Shown here: piece after piece, positions 8,490-15,744 of the stretch
Numbering within the stretch: the first letter of the stretch is position 1
Layout of the letters: each line of letters starts with the position of its first letter
Origin: Terriglobales bacterium
Lineage (GTDB): Bacteria > Acidobacteriota > Terriglobia > Terriglobales > Acidobacteriaceae
DNA: 64,000 nt
Reading direction: 5' to 3'
Assembly (NCBI GenBank): GCA_035567895.1
Contig: DATMPC010000006.1
Coordinates: 62,001-126,000, forward strand
Program-made: the position numbers and the translations under genes
Notes under the pieces: model-generated
Told to the model about the DNA's origin: nothing
The model's database searches: none
The model's input: only the letters and a program-made list of their open reading frames with translations

Positions 8490-9647
8490 ATGCCGACCCG
8501 ACCCACATGGGCCGAAGTCTCGCTCCCAACTCTCGTCACCAACTACAAGCTGATCCGTGATTTCGTTGCTCCGCACGCGGCCGTCTGCGCCGTTGTGAAG
8601 TGCGATGCCTATGGACACGGCGGCGTTGAGTGCGCGCGTGCCTTGGAGGCCGCTGGCGCCTCGTGGTTCGGAGTCACATCTGCCGATGAAGGAATTGAGC
8701 TGCGTCGCGCAGGCATCGCCGGACGCATCCTTCTCATGAGCGGAATCTGGCGAGGTGAAGGTGAAGCGGTGGTTGAGCACAGCCTCACGCCAGCGGTGTG
8801 GAGCGCCGAACAGATTTCCGAGTTGAATAGGGCCGCAGACAAATTACGCAAAGATCGATTCCCGGTGCACATCGAAGTCGATACGGGAATGGCCCGCCAA
8901 GGCGTTTCCGCTGCGAATCTGGGATATGTCCTGGAGGCTGCGCGCAAGGCGAAATCAATCTGCATTGAAGGATTGCATTCGCACCTTGCATCGGCGGAGG
9001 TGGTCGATGCGCCCGACGTCGAGGCTCAACTCACCGCATACCAGCGTGCCCTTGAACAACTCGCAGCAGCGCATATCCGGCCTGCATGTTTACACCTTGC
9101 GAACAGCGCGGCCGTCGTTGCTCGCAAGGAGTCATGGCACGGCCTACGTGATTCAACCGCGTTGGTTCGGCCGGGTATCTCTCTGTATGGCTATTACCTG
9201 CCGTTCGTTACCGCACTTGGAGTAGCTGCAGAGACGCAGCAACCGCGAGTGAAGCCGGTGCTCTCCTGGAAGACTCGCATCATCGACATCCGAGACATCG
9301 AGGCAGGCCAGGGAGTCGGATATAACCTTACCTCCGTAGCCAAGGCTCCCTCGCGCATCGCCACGCTGGCGGTTGGATATGGGGATGGCTTGAGCCGCGC
9401 TCTTTCAAACCGCGGACAAGTTCTGATACGTGGCGACTTCGCGCCAATCGTGGGGAAGGTTTCCATGGATGTGACCACGGTCGACATAACCAAAATTTCC
9501 GGAGCTCAGATCGGCGATGAAGTCGTGCTGATCGGCGAGCAGAATGGGCGAAGGATCACGGCCGCAGACTTAGCAGCAGGCACTCAAACCATCGCCTACG
9601 AAGTTCTGTGCAATATCGGCAAGCGAGTTCCGAGAAGGTATGTATAG
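8490..9647 (+). CDS. alr: Alanine racemase
   Basis: 385 residues. A PLP enzyme that interconverts L- and D-alanine for peptidoglycan. RPTWAEVSLPTLVTNYKLIR opens the barrel. The PLP lysine lies in CAVVKCDAYGHG (about residues 34-45). EVDTGMARQGV, EGLHSHLASAE, RPGISLYGYY, and the C-terminal domain VGYGDGLSRALSNRG with KVSMDVTTVDI complete the family pattern. The ATG at 8490 gives the standard N-terminus. It works with ddl at 2630-3829, though the two are not in one operon. Confidence 0.95.
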   Translation: MPTRPTWAEVSLPTLVTNYKLIRDFVAPHAAVCAVVKCDAYGHGGVECARALEAAGASWFGVTSADEGIELRRAGIAGRILLMSGIWRGEGEAVVEHSLTPAVWSAEQISELNRAADKLRKDRFPVHIEVDTGMARQGVSAANLGYVLEAARKAKSICIEGLHSHLASAEVVDAPDVEAQLTAYQRALEQLAAAHIRPACLHLANSAAVVARKESWHGLRDSTALVRPGISLYGYYLPFVTALGVAAETQQPRVKPVLSWKTRIIDIRDIEAGQGVGYNLTSVAKAPSRIATLAVGYGDGLSRALSNRGQVLIRGDFAPIVGKVSMDVTTVDITKISGAQIGDEVVLIGEQNGRRITAADLAAGTQTIAYEVLCNIGKRVPRRYV

Positions 9648-9655
9648 AGTTCCTT

Positions 9656-9762
9656 GAGAGGCGAACACGAAAGTCACGAAGGCAAAAGAAGGGGTCACAA
9701 AGAACGTGGTTGTTTCTTCGTGACCTTCGCAGTTGCCTTCGTGACCTTCGTGTTCGCCTCTC
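9656..9762. repeat. Gene-less palindromic element with GxxExxY-type ends (family A copy 1)
   Basis: The arms 9656-9684 and 9734-9762 are 29 bases each and complementary with one mismatch (core GCGAACACGAAAGTCACGAA against TTCGTGACCTTCGTGTTCGC). The subterminal GGTCACAAAGAA and TTCTTCGTGACC also pair, so almost the whole 107 bases can fold. The ends are the same as those around the GxxExxY gene at 13985-14507 and the element at 36066-36171. It contains no reading frame and sits just after the alr stop. Confidence 0.85.
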
Positions 9763-9793
9763 TTCTATTCTCAAGATGATAGTTAGACTGAAA

Positions 9794-9823
9794 AAAATCG
9801 CGAGCCCGAAGGCTCGCGATTTT
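9794..9823 (-). terminator. Strong intrinsic terminator
   Basis: A 13-bp perfect stem (AAAATCGCGAGCC 9794-9806 with 9811-9823) and a CGAA loop. On the minus strand it ends in a run of seven T, so it mainly terminates the heptad-repeat protein gene. It could also stop transcription coming from alr. Confidence 0.85.
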
Positions 9824-9837
9824 CAGCACGTCTACAA

Positions 9838-10491
9838 CTATTTTCCGCGTTTATCTTTTCTCAGATCCTTGCGGTCACGATGGATGTCTCTCTTGTCCGC
9901 ACGCACGTCCTTGCGATCGTGACGGACATCTCGGTAATCGCTCCGCACATCTTTGCGATCGCTGTGGATGTCGGCACGGTCATGGTTGATGTCAGCCTGA
10001 TCGTGGCGAACGTCGCGCTTGTCGCCAGTGATTTCCTTGTTGTCTCCTCTGACTTCACTGCGATCCTTCGCGATTCTCGCTTTGTCCTTGGCTAGATCGT
10101 CGGTATCGCCGTTCTTCAGATCCCTGCGGTACTTGGCTTGGGCCTTGTCCAGCTGGGCCTCGTTCTTGTTGCGGTCGCGGCGATCTGCGTTCAGTTCGCG
10201 AACATCCTGATTGCGGTCTCGCCGGTCATTCGTAATGTCTTTCTGGTCTTGCCGCAGGTCCTTGCGGTCGCCGCGGATGTCCTGTTTGTCGTTTGCGATA
10301 TCACGGCGATCGTGGCGAAGATCGCGCTTATCTTTGCGCAAATCGCGACGGTCGCTGTTGATATCAGATTGGTTAGCTGGGGTGGGAGTCGTTGCTGAAG
10401 TGCCGGTGGATTGTGCGCTTGCAGCACCGCCGAACATGAGCAGGCTAGCCAGGATGCTCGCGGCCGCTGCTTCTAATCTAAAGTTACGCAT
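9838..10491 (-). CDS. Exported heptad-repeat protein rich in Asp/Arg/Lys
   Basis: 217 residues from the ATG at 10491, which has GAGGAG a few bases upstream; an upstream ATG at 10512 is less well placed. The signal peptide includes AAAASILASLLMFGGAASAQ. The rest is almost entirely a seven-residue repeat of the form R-[RK]-D-[LIV]-x-x-D (for example KRDLRHD, RRDIAND, RKDVRSD), interrupted once around residues 100-135 by an Ala/Lys-rich linker. Such a sequence would form a long, highly charged helix or coiled coil in the periplasm. No catalytic motif is seen. A structural, polyanion-binding or metal-binding role is possible but unproven. Confidence 0.75.
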   Translation of the reverse strand: MRNFRLEAAAASILASLLMFGGAASAQSTGTSATTPTPANQSDINSDRRDLRKDKRDLRHDRRDIANDKQDIRGDRKDLRQDQKDITNDRRDRNQDVRELNADRRDRNKNEAQLDKAQAKYRRDLKNGDTDDLAKDKARIAKDRSEVRGDNKEITGDKRDVRHDQADINHDRADIHSDRKDVRSDYRDVRHDRKDVRADKRDIHRDRKDLRKDKRGK

Positions 10492-10623
10492 GTCTCTCCT
10501 CGAAGAGCTCAACCTCTGCTGAACTCTACTTGTGAGTGAAACGCGCCGCCAGTGTGAAAGTTGCGTCCGCCTGGCACGAATGTACGATGTACTTTGAGTT
10601 ACGACGCTGGAGCTGCAGAACCT

Positions 10624-11196
10624 ATGAAGAAGGCTTTTATTGCCATTGGGTTAACGCTGCTGGTTTCTCCGATTCTTCTCGCCAAAGATCGAGGCATCGA
10701 TACCGCCCACAGCAAGATCACGATCCATGTGGGAAAGAGCGGACTCTTTTCCGCTGCCGGACACGAGCATGAGGTCAGCGCACCGATTGCCGAAGGTGCG
10801 ATCGACGACTCCGGCGATGGCCACATTTGGTTTCGCGTAGAGGCGGCGAAGCTGCAAGTCCTTCCCGAAAAGGATCAGGCGGCTGTCCAGAAGGACATGC
10901 AGGAGAAAGTCCTGGAGAGCACGAAGTTTCCCGAGATTCGATTCGAGTCGGTAATGGTTAAGAAGCTCGAGGACGGTAAGTGGCACGTGACTGGCAACTT
11001 GAGACTTCACGGACACGTGAATCCCGTAACCGCAGAAGTGCGCCTGGAACTTTATGACCGCGCAGGGCAAACATATTCGGGCCAGGCGACCGTCAAGCAA
11101 TCCCAATTTGGCATTAAGCCTGTGAGCGCGGCAGGTGGGACCGTGAAGGTGAAGGATGAGCTCAAGATAGATTTCGTGATTGTGCCGGCGAGATAG
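10624..11196 (+). CDS. YceI-like periplasmic protein
   Basis: 190 residues from the ATG at 10624, where a signal peptide begins (MKKAFIAIGLTLLVSPILLA). The mature protein follows the YceI lipocalin-like pattern: GIDTAHSKITIHVGKSGLFS, GHEHEVSAPIAEG, KFPEIRFESV, WHVTGNLRLHGHVNPVTAEV and SQFGIKPVSAAGGTVKVKDE. YceI proteins bind isoprenoid or amide-type hydrophobic ligands in the periplasm. It is a single gene, divergent from the heptad-repeat gene. The longer in-frame extension upstream of 10624 has no signal-like start and is not used. Confidence 0.85.
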   Translation: MKKAFIAIGLTLLVSPILLAKDRGIDTAHSKITIHVGKSGLFSAAGHEHEVSAPIAEGAIDDSGDGHIWFRVEAAKLQVLPEKDQAAVQKDMQEKVLESTKFPEIRFESVMVKKLEDGKWHVTGNLRLHGHVNPVTAEVRLELYDRAGQTYSGQATVKQSQFGIKPVSAAGGTVKVKDELKIDFVIVPAR

Positions 11197-11198
11197 CG

Positions 11199-11312
11199 AA
11201 CGTGGATCCGGGCGACCTCACCCGGGTGTTGGTCTTGAATGCCAACCAGGAATTCTTGGCTGCCAGCAGAGCCATAACGTCAAAACCCGGCCGGGGCGGC
11301 CGGATCCACGTT
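11199..11312. repeat. Small inverted-repeat element after the YceI gene
   Basis: Perfect 13-base arms: AACGTGGATCCGG at 11199-11211 and CCGGATCCACGTT at 11300-11312. The interior is GC-rich (CCCGGCCGGGGCGG near 11286-11299). It starts three bases after the YceI stop. It may be another short palindromic repeat, or contribute to termination. Confidence 0.6.
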
Positions 11313-11351
11313 AACGCTTACCGCGTGCTAACCTGATTGTGCCTACCATCA

Positions 11352-11440
11352 GCCGGGATGGCGGAACTGGCAGACGCAGCGGACTCAAAATCCGCCGAGG
11401 TTTACCCCTCGTGGGGGTTCGACCCCCCCTCCCGGCACCA
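11352..11440 (+). tRNA. tRNA-Leu (anticodon CAA)
   Basis: An 89-base class II tRNA. The acceptor stem GCCGGGA (11352-11358) pairs with TCCCGGC (11430-11436), followed by A73 and an encoded CCA (11438-11440). The anticodon stem GCGGA/TCCGC encloses the loop CTCAAAA, giving anticodon CAA (11386-11388), which reads TTG. A long variable arm (CGAGG...CCTCG) and the T-arm GGGGGTTCGACCCCCC confirm tRNA-Leu rather than a tRNA-Sec, which would have TCA. Confidence 0.97.
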
Positions 11441-11481
11441 AGCAAGTGATACACTCCCCACCCTGATTCGGGGAGTCTCTT

Positions 11482-11889
11482 ATGCCCTCTCCTAAGACTA
11501 AGAAAGCCTCGACCTTCAAGTTGTCGAAGCTAATCGGCTTCGCGATCACCACTCAGCCAGAAAAGGCAAAGGCCTTCTATAGCAAGACCCTGGGCTTTCG
11601 TTTTGTGAAGGATGACGGATTCGCCCTCGTATTCGATGCCCACGGAACGATGTTGCGGATCAGCAAACTCAAACAGTTCACGCCGGCACAGTTCACCATC
11701 TTGGGATGGGAAGTGGAGGATATTGAATCGGCTGTTGCCGAACTCGTCCGGCGAGGGGTCGCCTTCGAACGATATCCGGGAATGCCGCAGGACAAGAACG
11801 CGATCTGTACTTTTCCGGGCGAGGCTCGCGTTGCCTGGTTCAAGGATCCGGACGGAAACGTTTTGTCGCTCTCACAGCACAATAAGTAA
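11482..11889 (+). CDS. VOC (glyoxalase/bleomycin-resistance fold) family protein
   Basis: 135 residues. One VOC module with two beta-alpha-beta-beta-beta units: IGFAITTQPEKAKAFYSKTLGFRFVKDD (unit 1, quoted only by position: about residues 17-44) and FTILGWEVEDIESAVAELVRRG followed by ARVAWFKDPDGNVLSLSQH (unit 2). The PDGN turn near the C-terminus is diagnostic. VOC proteins include lyases, dioxygenases and drug-binding proteins; nothing here shows which. It sits alone between tRNA-Leu and thrS. Confidence 0.85.
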   Translation: MPSPKTKKASTFKLSKLIGFAITTQPEKAKAFYSKTLGFRFVKDDGFALVFDAHGTMLRISKLKQFTPAQFTILGWEVEDIESAVAELVRRGVAFERYPGMPQDKNAICTFPGEARVAWFKDPDGNVLSLSQHNK

Positions 11890-11912
11890 AAAGCGCAGCA
11901 GGTTGTTTTTAA

Positions 11913-11940
11913 CCTTGTGGCACAGCCGCCCTCGGCTGCG
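11913..11940. repeat. Short hairpin repeat, family F copy 1
   Basis: Contains CTTGTGGCACAGCCGCCCTC followed by GGCTGC. The inner CAGCCG/CGGCTG forms a stem. The same sequence occurs at 17264-17290 and, inside the mnmG coding region, at 47019-47052. Here it lies between the VOC gene and thrS. Confidence 0.75.
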
Positions 11941-12012
11941 GCTCTGCCCTAAAAGCAGTCTCCAATTGCGTTATCCTGAACGTTTACCGCCCAAAGGCTA
12001 GGTCGCATTCTT

Positions 12013-13980
12013 ATGCCCGAAGTTGCTCAAGATTCTCAAACCCTGAAGATCACTCTGCCCGACGGATCCTCGCGCGAACTCCCTCGCGGCACCACCGCAT
12101 ACGATGTCGCCAAATCAATCTCTCCGCGCTTGGCTGATGCAGCTCTCGCCGCCAAGGTGAACGGCAAAGTTGTCGATCTGAACCGGCCGATTGAAGAGGA
12201 CGCTGAAGTGCGGATTCTGACGGAGAAAGATCCCGAGTCGCTCGAAGTATTTCGCCATTCCTCGGCTCATGTCTTGGCCACCGCCGTTACTGAGTTGTTT
12301 CCTGAGACGAAGCTTGGTCACGGCCCCCCGACTGAATCCGGCTTTTTCTACGACTTCTACCGTCCAACGCCATTCACTCCCGAGGACCTGCAGCGAATCG
12401 AGCAGCGCATGCAGGATGTGGTGGAGCGCGATGAGAAATTTGTCCGCGAGTACGTGCCGCGAGACAAGGCGATTCATCAGTACGAAGCGGAGAACGACTG
12501 GATGAAAGTTCACTTCATCCAGAAGCACACCGAGGGCGAGAACCAGGTTTCGTTCTATCGCAACGGCAAGTTCGTCGACTTCTGCCGCGGGCCTCACATT
12601 CCCAGTACGGGAAGGATCAAGGCTTTCAAGCTGCTGAACCTGGCTGGAGCTTATTGGCTCAACGACGAGAAGAACCCGCAACTGCAGCGGATCTATGGAA
12701 CCTCCTTTTACGCGAAGAAAGATCTCGAGCAGTATCTCAACGCGATCGAGGAAGCGAAGAAGCGCGATCATCGCGTGCTGGGACAGCAGCTCGATCTCTT
12801 TTCCATTCAGGAGCTGGCTGGACCGGGCCTGATCTTCTGGCATCCGAAAGGCGGCATCATCCGCAAGGAGATGGAAGACTGGATGCGCGCGGAGTACCTG
12901 AAGCGCGGCTACTCGCTGGTATACACGCCGCACGTGATGCGTGTCGATCTCTGGAAGACCAGCGGTCACCAGGGCTATTACGCACAGAACATGTTCACGC
13001 CGATGGAACTCGATGACGCCGAGTATCAGCTCAAGCCAATGAATTGCCCGGGACACGTCCTGATCTACCAGAACACGCTGCGCTCCTATCGTGATTTGCC
13101 GGTGCGCCTCGGTGAACTGGGCTCGGTATACCGCTACGAGCGTTCCGGAGTGATGCACGGTCTGCTGCGGGTGCGTGGCTTCACGCAGGATGATGCGCAC
13201 ATCTTCTGCACGCCCGAGCAGATCGAAGACGAGATCGTGGGCTGCATCGATTTTGCGTTGACGGTACTCAACACCTACGGCTTCGACAAATACGAAGTCG
13301 AACTCTCGATCTGGGATCCGAACGACACCAGTAAGTACATCGGATCGAAAGAAAACTGGGAGCGCGCAATTGCCTCGCTGGAAAAAGCAATGCAGCGCCG
13401 CAACATCCCTTACAAGACGATTCCCGGAGAGGCTGCATTCTACGGCCCGAAGATCGACGTAAAGCTGGTGGACGCCATCGGCCGCCTCTGGCAGCTCTCG
13501 ACCGTGCAGTTCGACTTCACACTTCCCGAACGCTTTAAGCTCGAATACGTAGCCGAAGACGGCTCCCGCAAGCAGCCACTGATGGTCCATCGCGCACTCT
13601 ACGGTTCGATCGAGCGCTTCTTCGGAGTGCTGATCGAACACTACGCCGGCAATTTCCCGGTTTGGCTCTCGCCGACGCAGGTAGTGATGATCCCAATTTC
13701 CGAGCGCCACGCTTCCTACGCCGAGCAAGTGGCTGAGAAGCTCAAGGCAGCCGGAGTACGTGTTCACGTCGATGCCCGCAACGAAAAGATGAACGCCAAA
13801 ATCCGCGAACACACGTTGCAGAAGGTGCCGTTCCTGCTCGTGGTAGGTGATAAGGAGGCTGAAGCTGGAGAGGTTAGCGTGCGGGTTCGGGGCAAGGGCG
13901 ATGAGGGCAAGGTGGGCGTTGATGCTTTCGTGGCTCGTGTACGGAGCCTGATAGGATCGCGGGCTTCGAGCTTGGGGTGA
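12013..13980 (+). CDS. thrS: Threonine--tRNA ligase
   Basis: 655 residues, full-length bacterial ThrRS. It charges tRNA-Thr with threonine. Domains in order: an N-terminal TGS domain (ITLPDGSSRELPRGTTAYDV), an editing domain with HSSAHVLA (about residues 77-84), a class II catalytic core with PMNCPGHVLIY carrying the zinc Cys (about 337-347), YRYERSGVMHGLLRVRGFTQ (motif 2), and MVHRALYGSIERFFGVLIEH (motif 3). The C-terminal anticodon-binding domain ends LLVVGDKEAEAGEVSVRVRG. The ATG at 12013 is the natural start. The GxxExxY element begins five bases after its stop. Confidence 0.97.
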   Translation: MPEVAQDSQTLKITLPDGSSRELPRGTTAYDVAKSISPRLADAALAAKVNGKVVDLNRPIEEDAEVRILTEKDPESLEVFRHSSAHVLATAVTELFPETKLGHGPPTESGFFYDFYRPTPFTPEDLQRIEQRMQDVVERDEKFVREYVPRDKAIHQYEAENDWMKVHFIQKHTEGENQVSFYRNGKFVDFCRGPHIPSTGRIKAFKLLNLAGAYWLNDEKNPQLQRIYGTSFYAKKDLEQYLNAIEEAKKRDHRVLGQQLDLFSIQELAGPGLIFWHPKGGIIRKEMEDWMRAEYLKRGYSLVYTPHVMRVDLWKTSGHQGYYAQNMFTPMELDDAEYQLKPMNCPGHVLIYQNTLRSYRDLPVRLGELGSVYRYERSGVMHGLLRVRGFTQDDAHIFCTPEQIEDEIVGCIDFALTVLNTYGFDKYEVELSIWDPNDTSKYIGSKENWERAIASLEKAMQRRNIPYKTIPGEAAFYGPKIDVKLVDAIGRLWQLSTVQFDFTLPERFKLEYVAEDGSRKQPLMVHRALYGSIERFFGVLIEHYAGNFPVWLSPTQVVMIPISERHASYAEQVAEKLKAAGVRVHVDARNEKMNAKIREHTLQKVPFLLVVGDKEAEAGEVSVRVRGKGDEGKVGVDAFVARVRSLIGSRASSLG

Positions 13981-13984
13981 GGCC

Positions 13985-14507
13985 GGGGAACGGCGAACAC
14001 GAAGGTCACGAAGGCAACGGAAGAGGTCACGATGAGTACCGCTCCCAGGACGGCGCGGAGTCCGCATTCGATTAGTCGCGAGATCATCAGTGCCGCGATG
14101 AAGGTCCATTCTGCAGTGGGGCCAGGCTTGCTTGAAAGTGCGTATGAGGCTTTTCTTTCGTATGAGCTGCAACGCGCGGGCTTGTCAGTTCGGTCGCAGG
14201 TTGGCTTTCCGGCGGTCTACGAGGGAGTGCGTCTAGAACTCGGTTATCGAGTTGATTTGCTTGTTGAAAATCTTGTGATCGTTGAGCTCAAGTGTGTCGA
14301 AGCCATCGCTCCTGTTCACAAAGCCCAACTGCTCTCATACTTGCGCTTGAACAACAAGCCGCTCGGGCTGCTAATCAACTTCCACGTAGAACATCTGAAG
14401 GATGGCATTCGGCGTGTAGTAAACGGCTATAGCTGGAAGTGAAGCTCCCCAAAAAACCTTCGTGACCTCCTGTGTATCCTTCGTGACCTTCGTGTTCGCC
14501 GTTCCCC
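13985..14507. mobile_element. Candidate GxxExxY element bounded by 30-bp inverted repeats
   Basis: The left end at 13985-14014 (GGGGAACGGCGAACACGAAG...) is the exact reverse complement of the right end at 14478-14507. A subterminal pair GAGGTCACGA (14023-14032) and TCGTGACCTC (14460-14469) lies inside. The only gene enclosed encodes a GxxExxY protein. Two gene-less copies of the same ends occur at 9656-9762 and 36066-36171. No clear target-site duplication is visible (left flank GTGAGGCC, right flank AGTTTGAC). That this is mobile is inference. Confidence 0.65.
14032..14442 (+). CDS. GxxExxY family protein
   Basis: 136 residues. The naming motif is GLLESAY (about residues 33-39), preceded by SREIISAAMKVHSAVGPG. 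RVDLLVENLVIVELK (about 73-87) matches the D...ExK pattern of PD-(D/E)XK nuclease folds, so a nuclease-like activity is plausible but unproven. The C-terminal half (AQLLSYLRLNNKPLGLLINF) is conserved in the family. The ATG at 14032 overlaps the subterminal repeat, and the stop at 14442 is 17 bases before the right repeats. The gene therefore almost fills the element and is unrelated in function to thrS and rplU on either side. Confidence 0.88.
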   Translation: MSTAPRTARSPHSISREIISAAMKVHSAVGPGLLESAYEAFLSYELQRAGLSVRSQVGFPAVYEGVRLELGYRVDLLVENLVIVELKCVEAIAPVHKAQLLSYLRLNNKPLGLLINFHVEHLKDGIRRVVNGYSWK

Positions 14508-14640
14508 AGTTTGACCCAATTCCCGCCAGCACGTTAGAATTACTAGGTTTGTCTGTCCTAAGCATCCTCGTCTGAGGGTGGTCGCCTTCTGAGCGGCTGG
14601 TAGGAATCAGCAAGCAACTTCTACAAAGAAGGAAAAGCCT

Positions 14641-15141
14641 ATGTACGCGGTGATCCGCGCCGGGGGAAGGCAGTTTCGCGTCGCACCCGGAGACGTAATC
14701 AAAGTTGACCAGAAGCCGGTTGAGAACGGTAGCGTCGAATTCACCGATGTTCTAGCCGTATCCGGCCAGCCCGGCGCCATCGTGAAGCCGCAGAGCGGCG
14801 CGCGCGTGGTTGGCAGCGTAGTCGAGGAAGGCCGCGGCGACAAAATCCTGGTCTTCCATTTCAAGCGCAAGAAGCAATATAAGAAGCTCCAGGGACATCG
14901 ACAGGCCTACACCGCTGTCCGCATTACGGAAATCTCTTTCGACGGACAGAAGTTCACCGCTCCTGAATTGCCGGCATCCAAGCCGAAAAAGGAGAAGAAA
15001 GAGATGGCCAGCAAGCAGACGGAGCAAAAAGCAGGCAAGAAGGCTCGCGCCGGAGCCGAAGGCAAGGCGTCGAAGGGCAGCAAGTCGCGTTCCGGTAAGG
15101 CCGCAGCACGCGCACGCGCGAAGGCTCCGAAGAAGAAATAG
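14641..15141 (+). CDS. rplU: 50S ribosomal protein L21 with basic C-terminal tail
   Basis: 166 residues. The first 103 or so are a normal bL21 (MYAVIRAGGRQFRVAPGDVI; HFKRKKQYKKLQGHRQAYTA). Residues about 108-166 are an added Lys/Ala/Ser-rich tail (KPKKEKKEMASKQTEQKAGK, ending AKAPKKK), absent from E. coli L21. AAGGA lies about eight bases before the ATG. rpmA follows 49 bases later, the usual L21-L27-ObgE order. The tail is probably disordered and may bind rRNA. Confidence 0.95.
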   Translation: MYAVIRAGGRQFRVAPGDVIKVDQKPVENGSVEFTDVLAVSGQPGAIVKPQSGARVVGSVVEEGRGDKILVFHFKRKKQYKKLQGHRQAYTAVRITEISFDGQKFTAPELPASKPKKEKKEMASKQTEQKAGKKARAGAEGKASKGSKSRSGKAAARARAKAPKKK

Positions 15142-15190
15142 TTTCGAGCCGCAAATCGTTCGCGGCAAAGATTTGAACTGAGAGAAATCA

Positions 15191-15451
15191 ATGGCACACA
15201 AAAAAGGTTTAGGTAGTTCCAAGAACGGCCGGGACTCAAATGCGCAGCGGCTTGGAGTAAAGGCTTTCGGCGGACAGTTAGTGACGGGCGGCTCGATCAT
15301 CGTGCGCCAGCGCGGCACGCGTTTGAAGCCCGGCAAGAATGTCGGTCGCGGTAAGGACGATACGCTGTTTGCCAAGGTTGACGGCGTAATTCGCTTCGTC
15401 GATCGCGGCAACATGGGCCGTTTCGTGCTCGTGGAACCGGCGGAAGCGTAG
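15191..15451 (+). CDS. rpmA: 50S ribosomal protein L27
   Basis: 86 residues, normal bL27 length. It begins [20 protein letters not shown], whose N-terminal tail reaches the peptidyl-transferase centre. There is no Firmicutes-type cleavable leader. [20 protein letters not shown] and [14 protein letters not shown] complete the family pattern. It is cotranscribed with rplU, and an intrinsic terminator follows at 15504-15530, before a palindromic repeat and obgE. Confidence 0.97.
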   Translation: MAHKKGLGSSKNGRDSNAQRLGVKAFGGQLVTGGSIIVRQRGTRLKPGKNVGRGKDDTLFAKVDGVIRFVDRGNMGRFVLVEPAEA

Positions 15452-15503
15452 CTGCTGGCTAAAGGCTTCGTTTTTGAGCGGTCGATTTCAAAATCACAGA
15501 AGC

Positions 15504-15530
15504 AAGGCCCCGAGCTTCGGGGCTTTGTTG
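15504..15530 (+). terminator. Intrinsic terminator after rpmA
   Basis: Stem GCCCCGA (15507-15513) and TCGGGGC (15517-15523), extended by A-T/G-T pairs, followed by TTTGTTGTTT. It closes the rplU-rpmA unit, so obgE would need its own promoter or read-through. Confidence 0.8.
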
Positions 15531-15567
15531 TTTCGGTGGCTGCTCGTGAAATGCCCATTTTCAGCAT

Positions 15568-15737
15568 CTGTCATGCTGAGGCCCTCTGTTGGCCGAAGGA
15601 TCTCCCGGAATGTCTCGAACTTAATTGCTGCGTCCTGGCTCTTTGGCCAAGGGTCCTCGCCGAAGAGCCGGAAATTCCATATAAGTCCGATGCATCGCCG
15701 GAGATCCTTCGGCTAATAGAGGGCCTCAGGATGACAG
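15568..15737. repeat. Palindromic intergenic repeat, family C copy 2
   Basis: The left arm from 15568 (CTGTCATGCTGAGGCCCTCT then GTTGGCCGAAGGATCTCCCGG) is complementary to the right arm ending ATGACAG at 15737, over about 40 bases with a few mismatches. Same end sequences as 2421-2570. It lies between the rpmA terminator and obgE, ending seven bases before the obgE ATG, so it probably contributes to the obgE leader. Confidence 0.85.
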
Positions 15738-15744
15738 TTTCATA

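Noticed and set aside
9656-9762. Possible CRISPR or riboswitch
   Set aside because: No regularly spaced direct repeats with variable spacers occur anywhere in the window; the structure is a single palindrome shared with other intergenic sites.
9880-10522. Plus-strand open frames rich in Val/Ile across the heptad-repeat gene
   Set aside because: They are the reverse reading of a repetitive Asp/Arg gene that has a signal peptide, ribosome-binding site and terminator on the minus strand.
11352-11440. tRNA-Sec as support for the TGA finding
   Set aside because: The tRNA has anticodon CAA, a seven-base acceptor stem and a normal tRNA-Leu T-arm, so it is not tRNA-Sec.
12115-14172. 685-codon open frame on the minus strand across thrS
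   Set aside because: It lies antisense to an intact thrS with all class II motifs. Its translation has no recognisable domain and reflects codon bias of the real gene.
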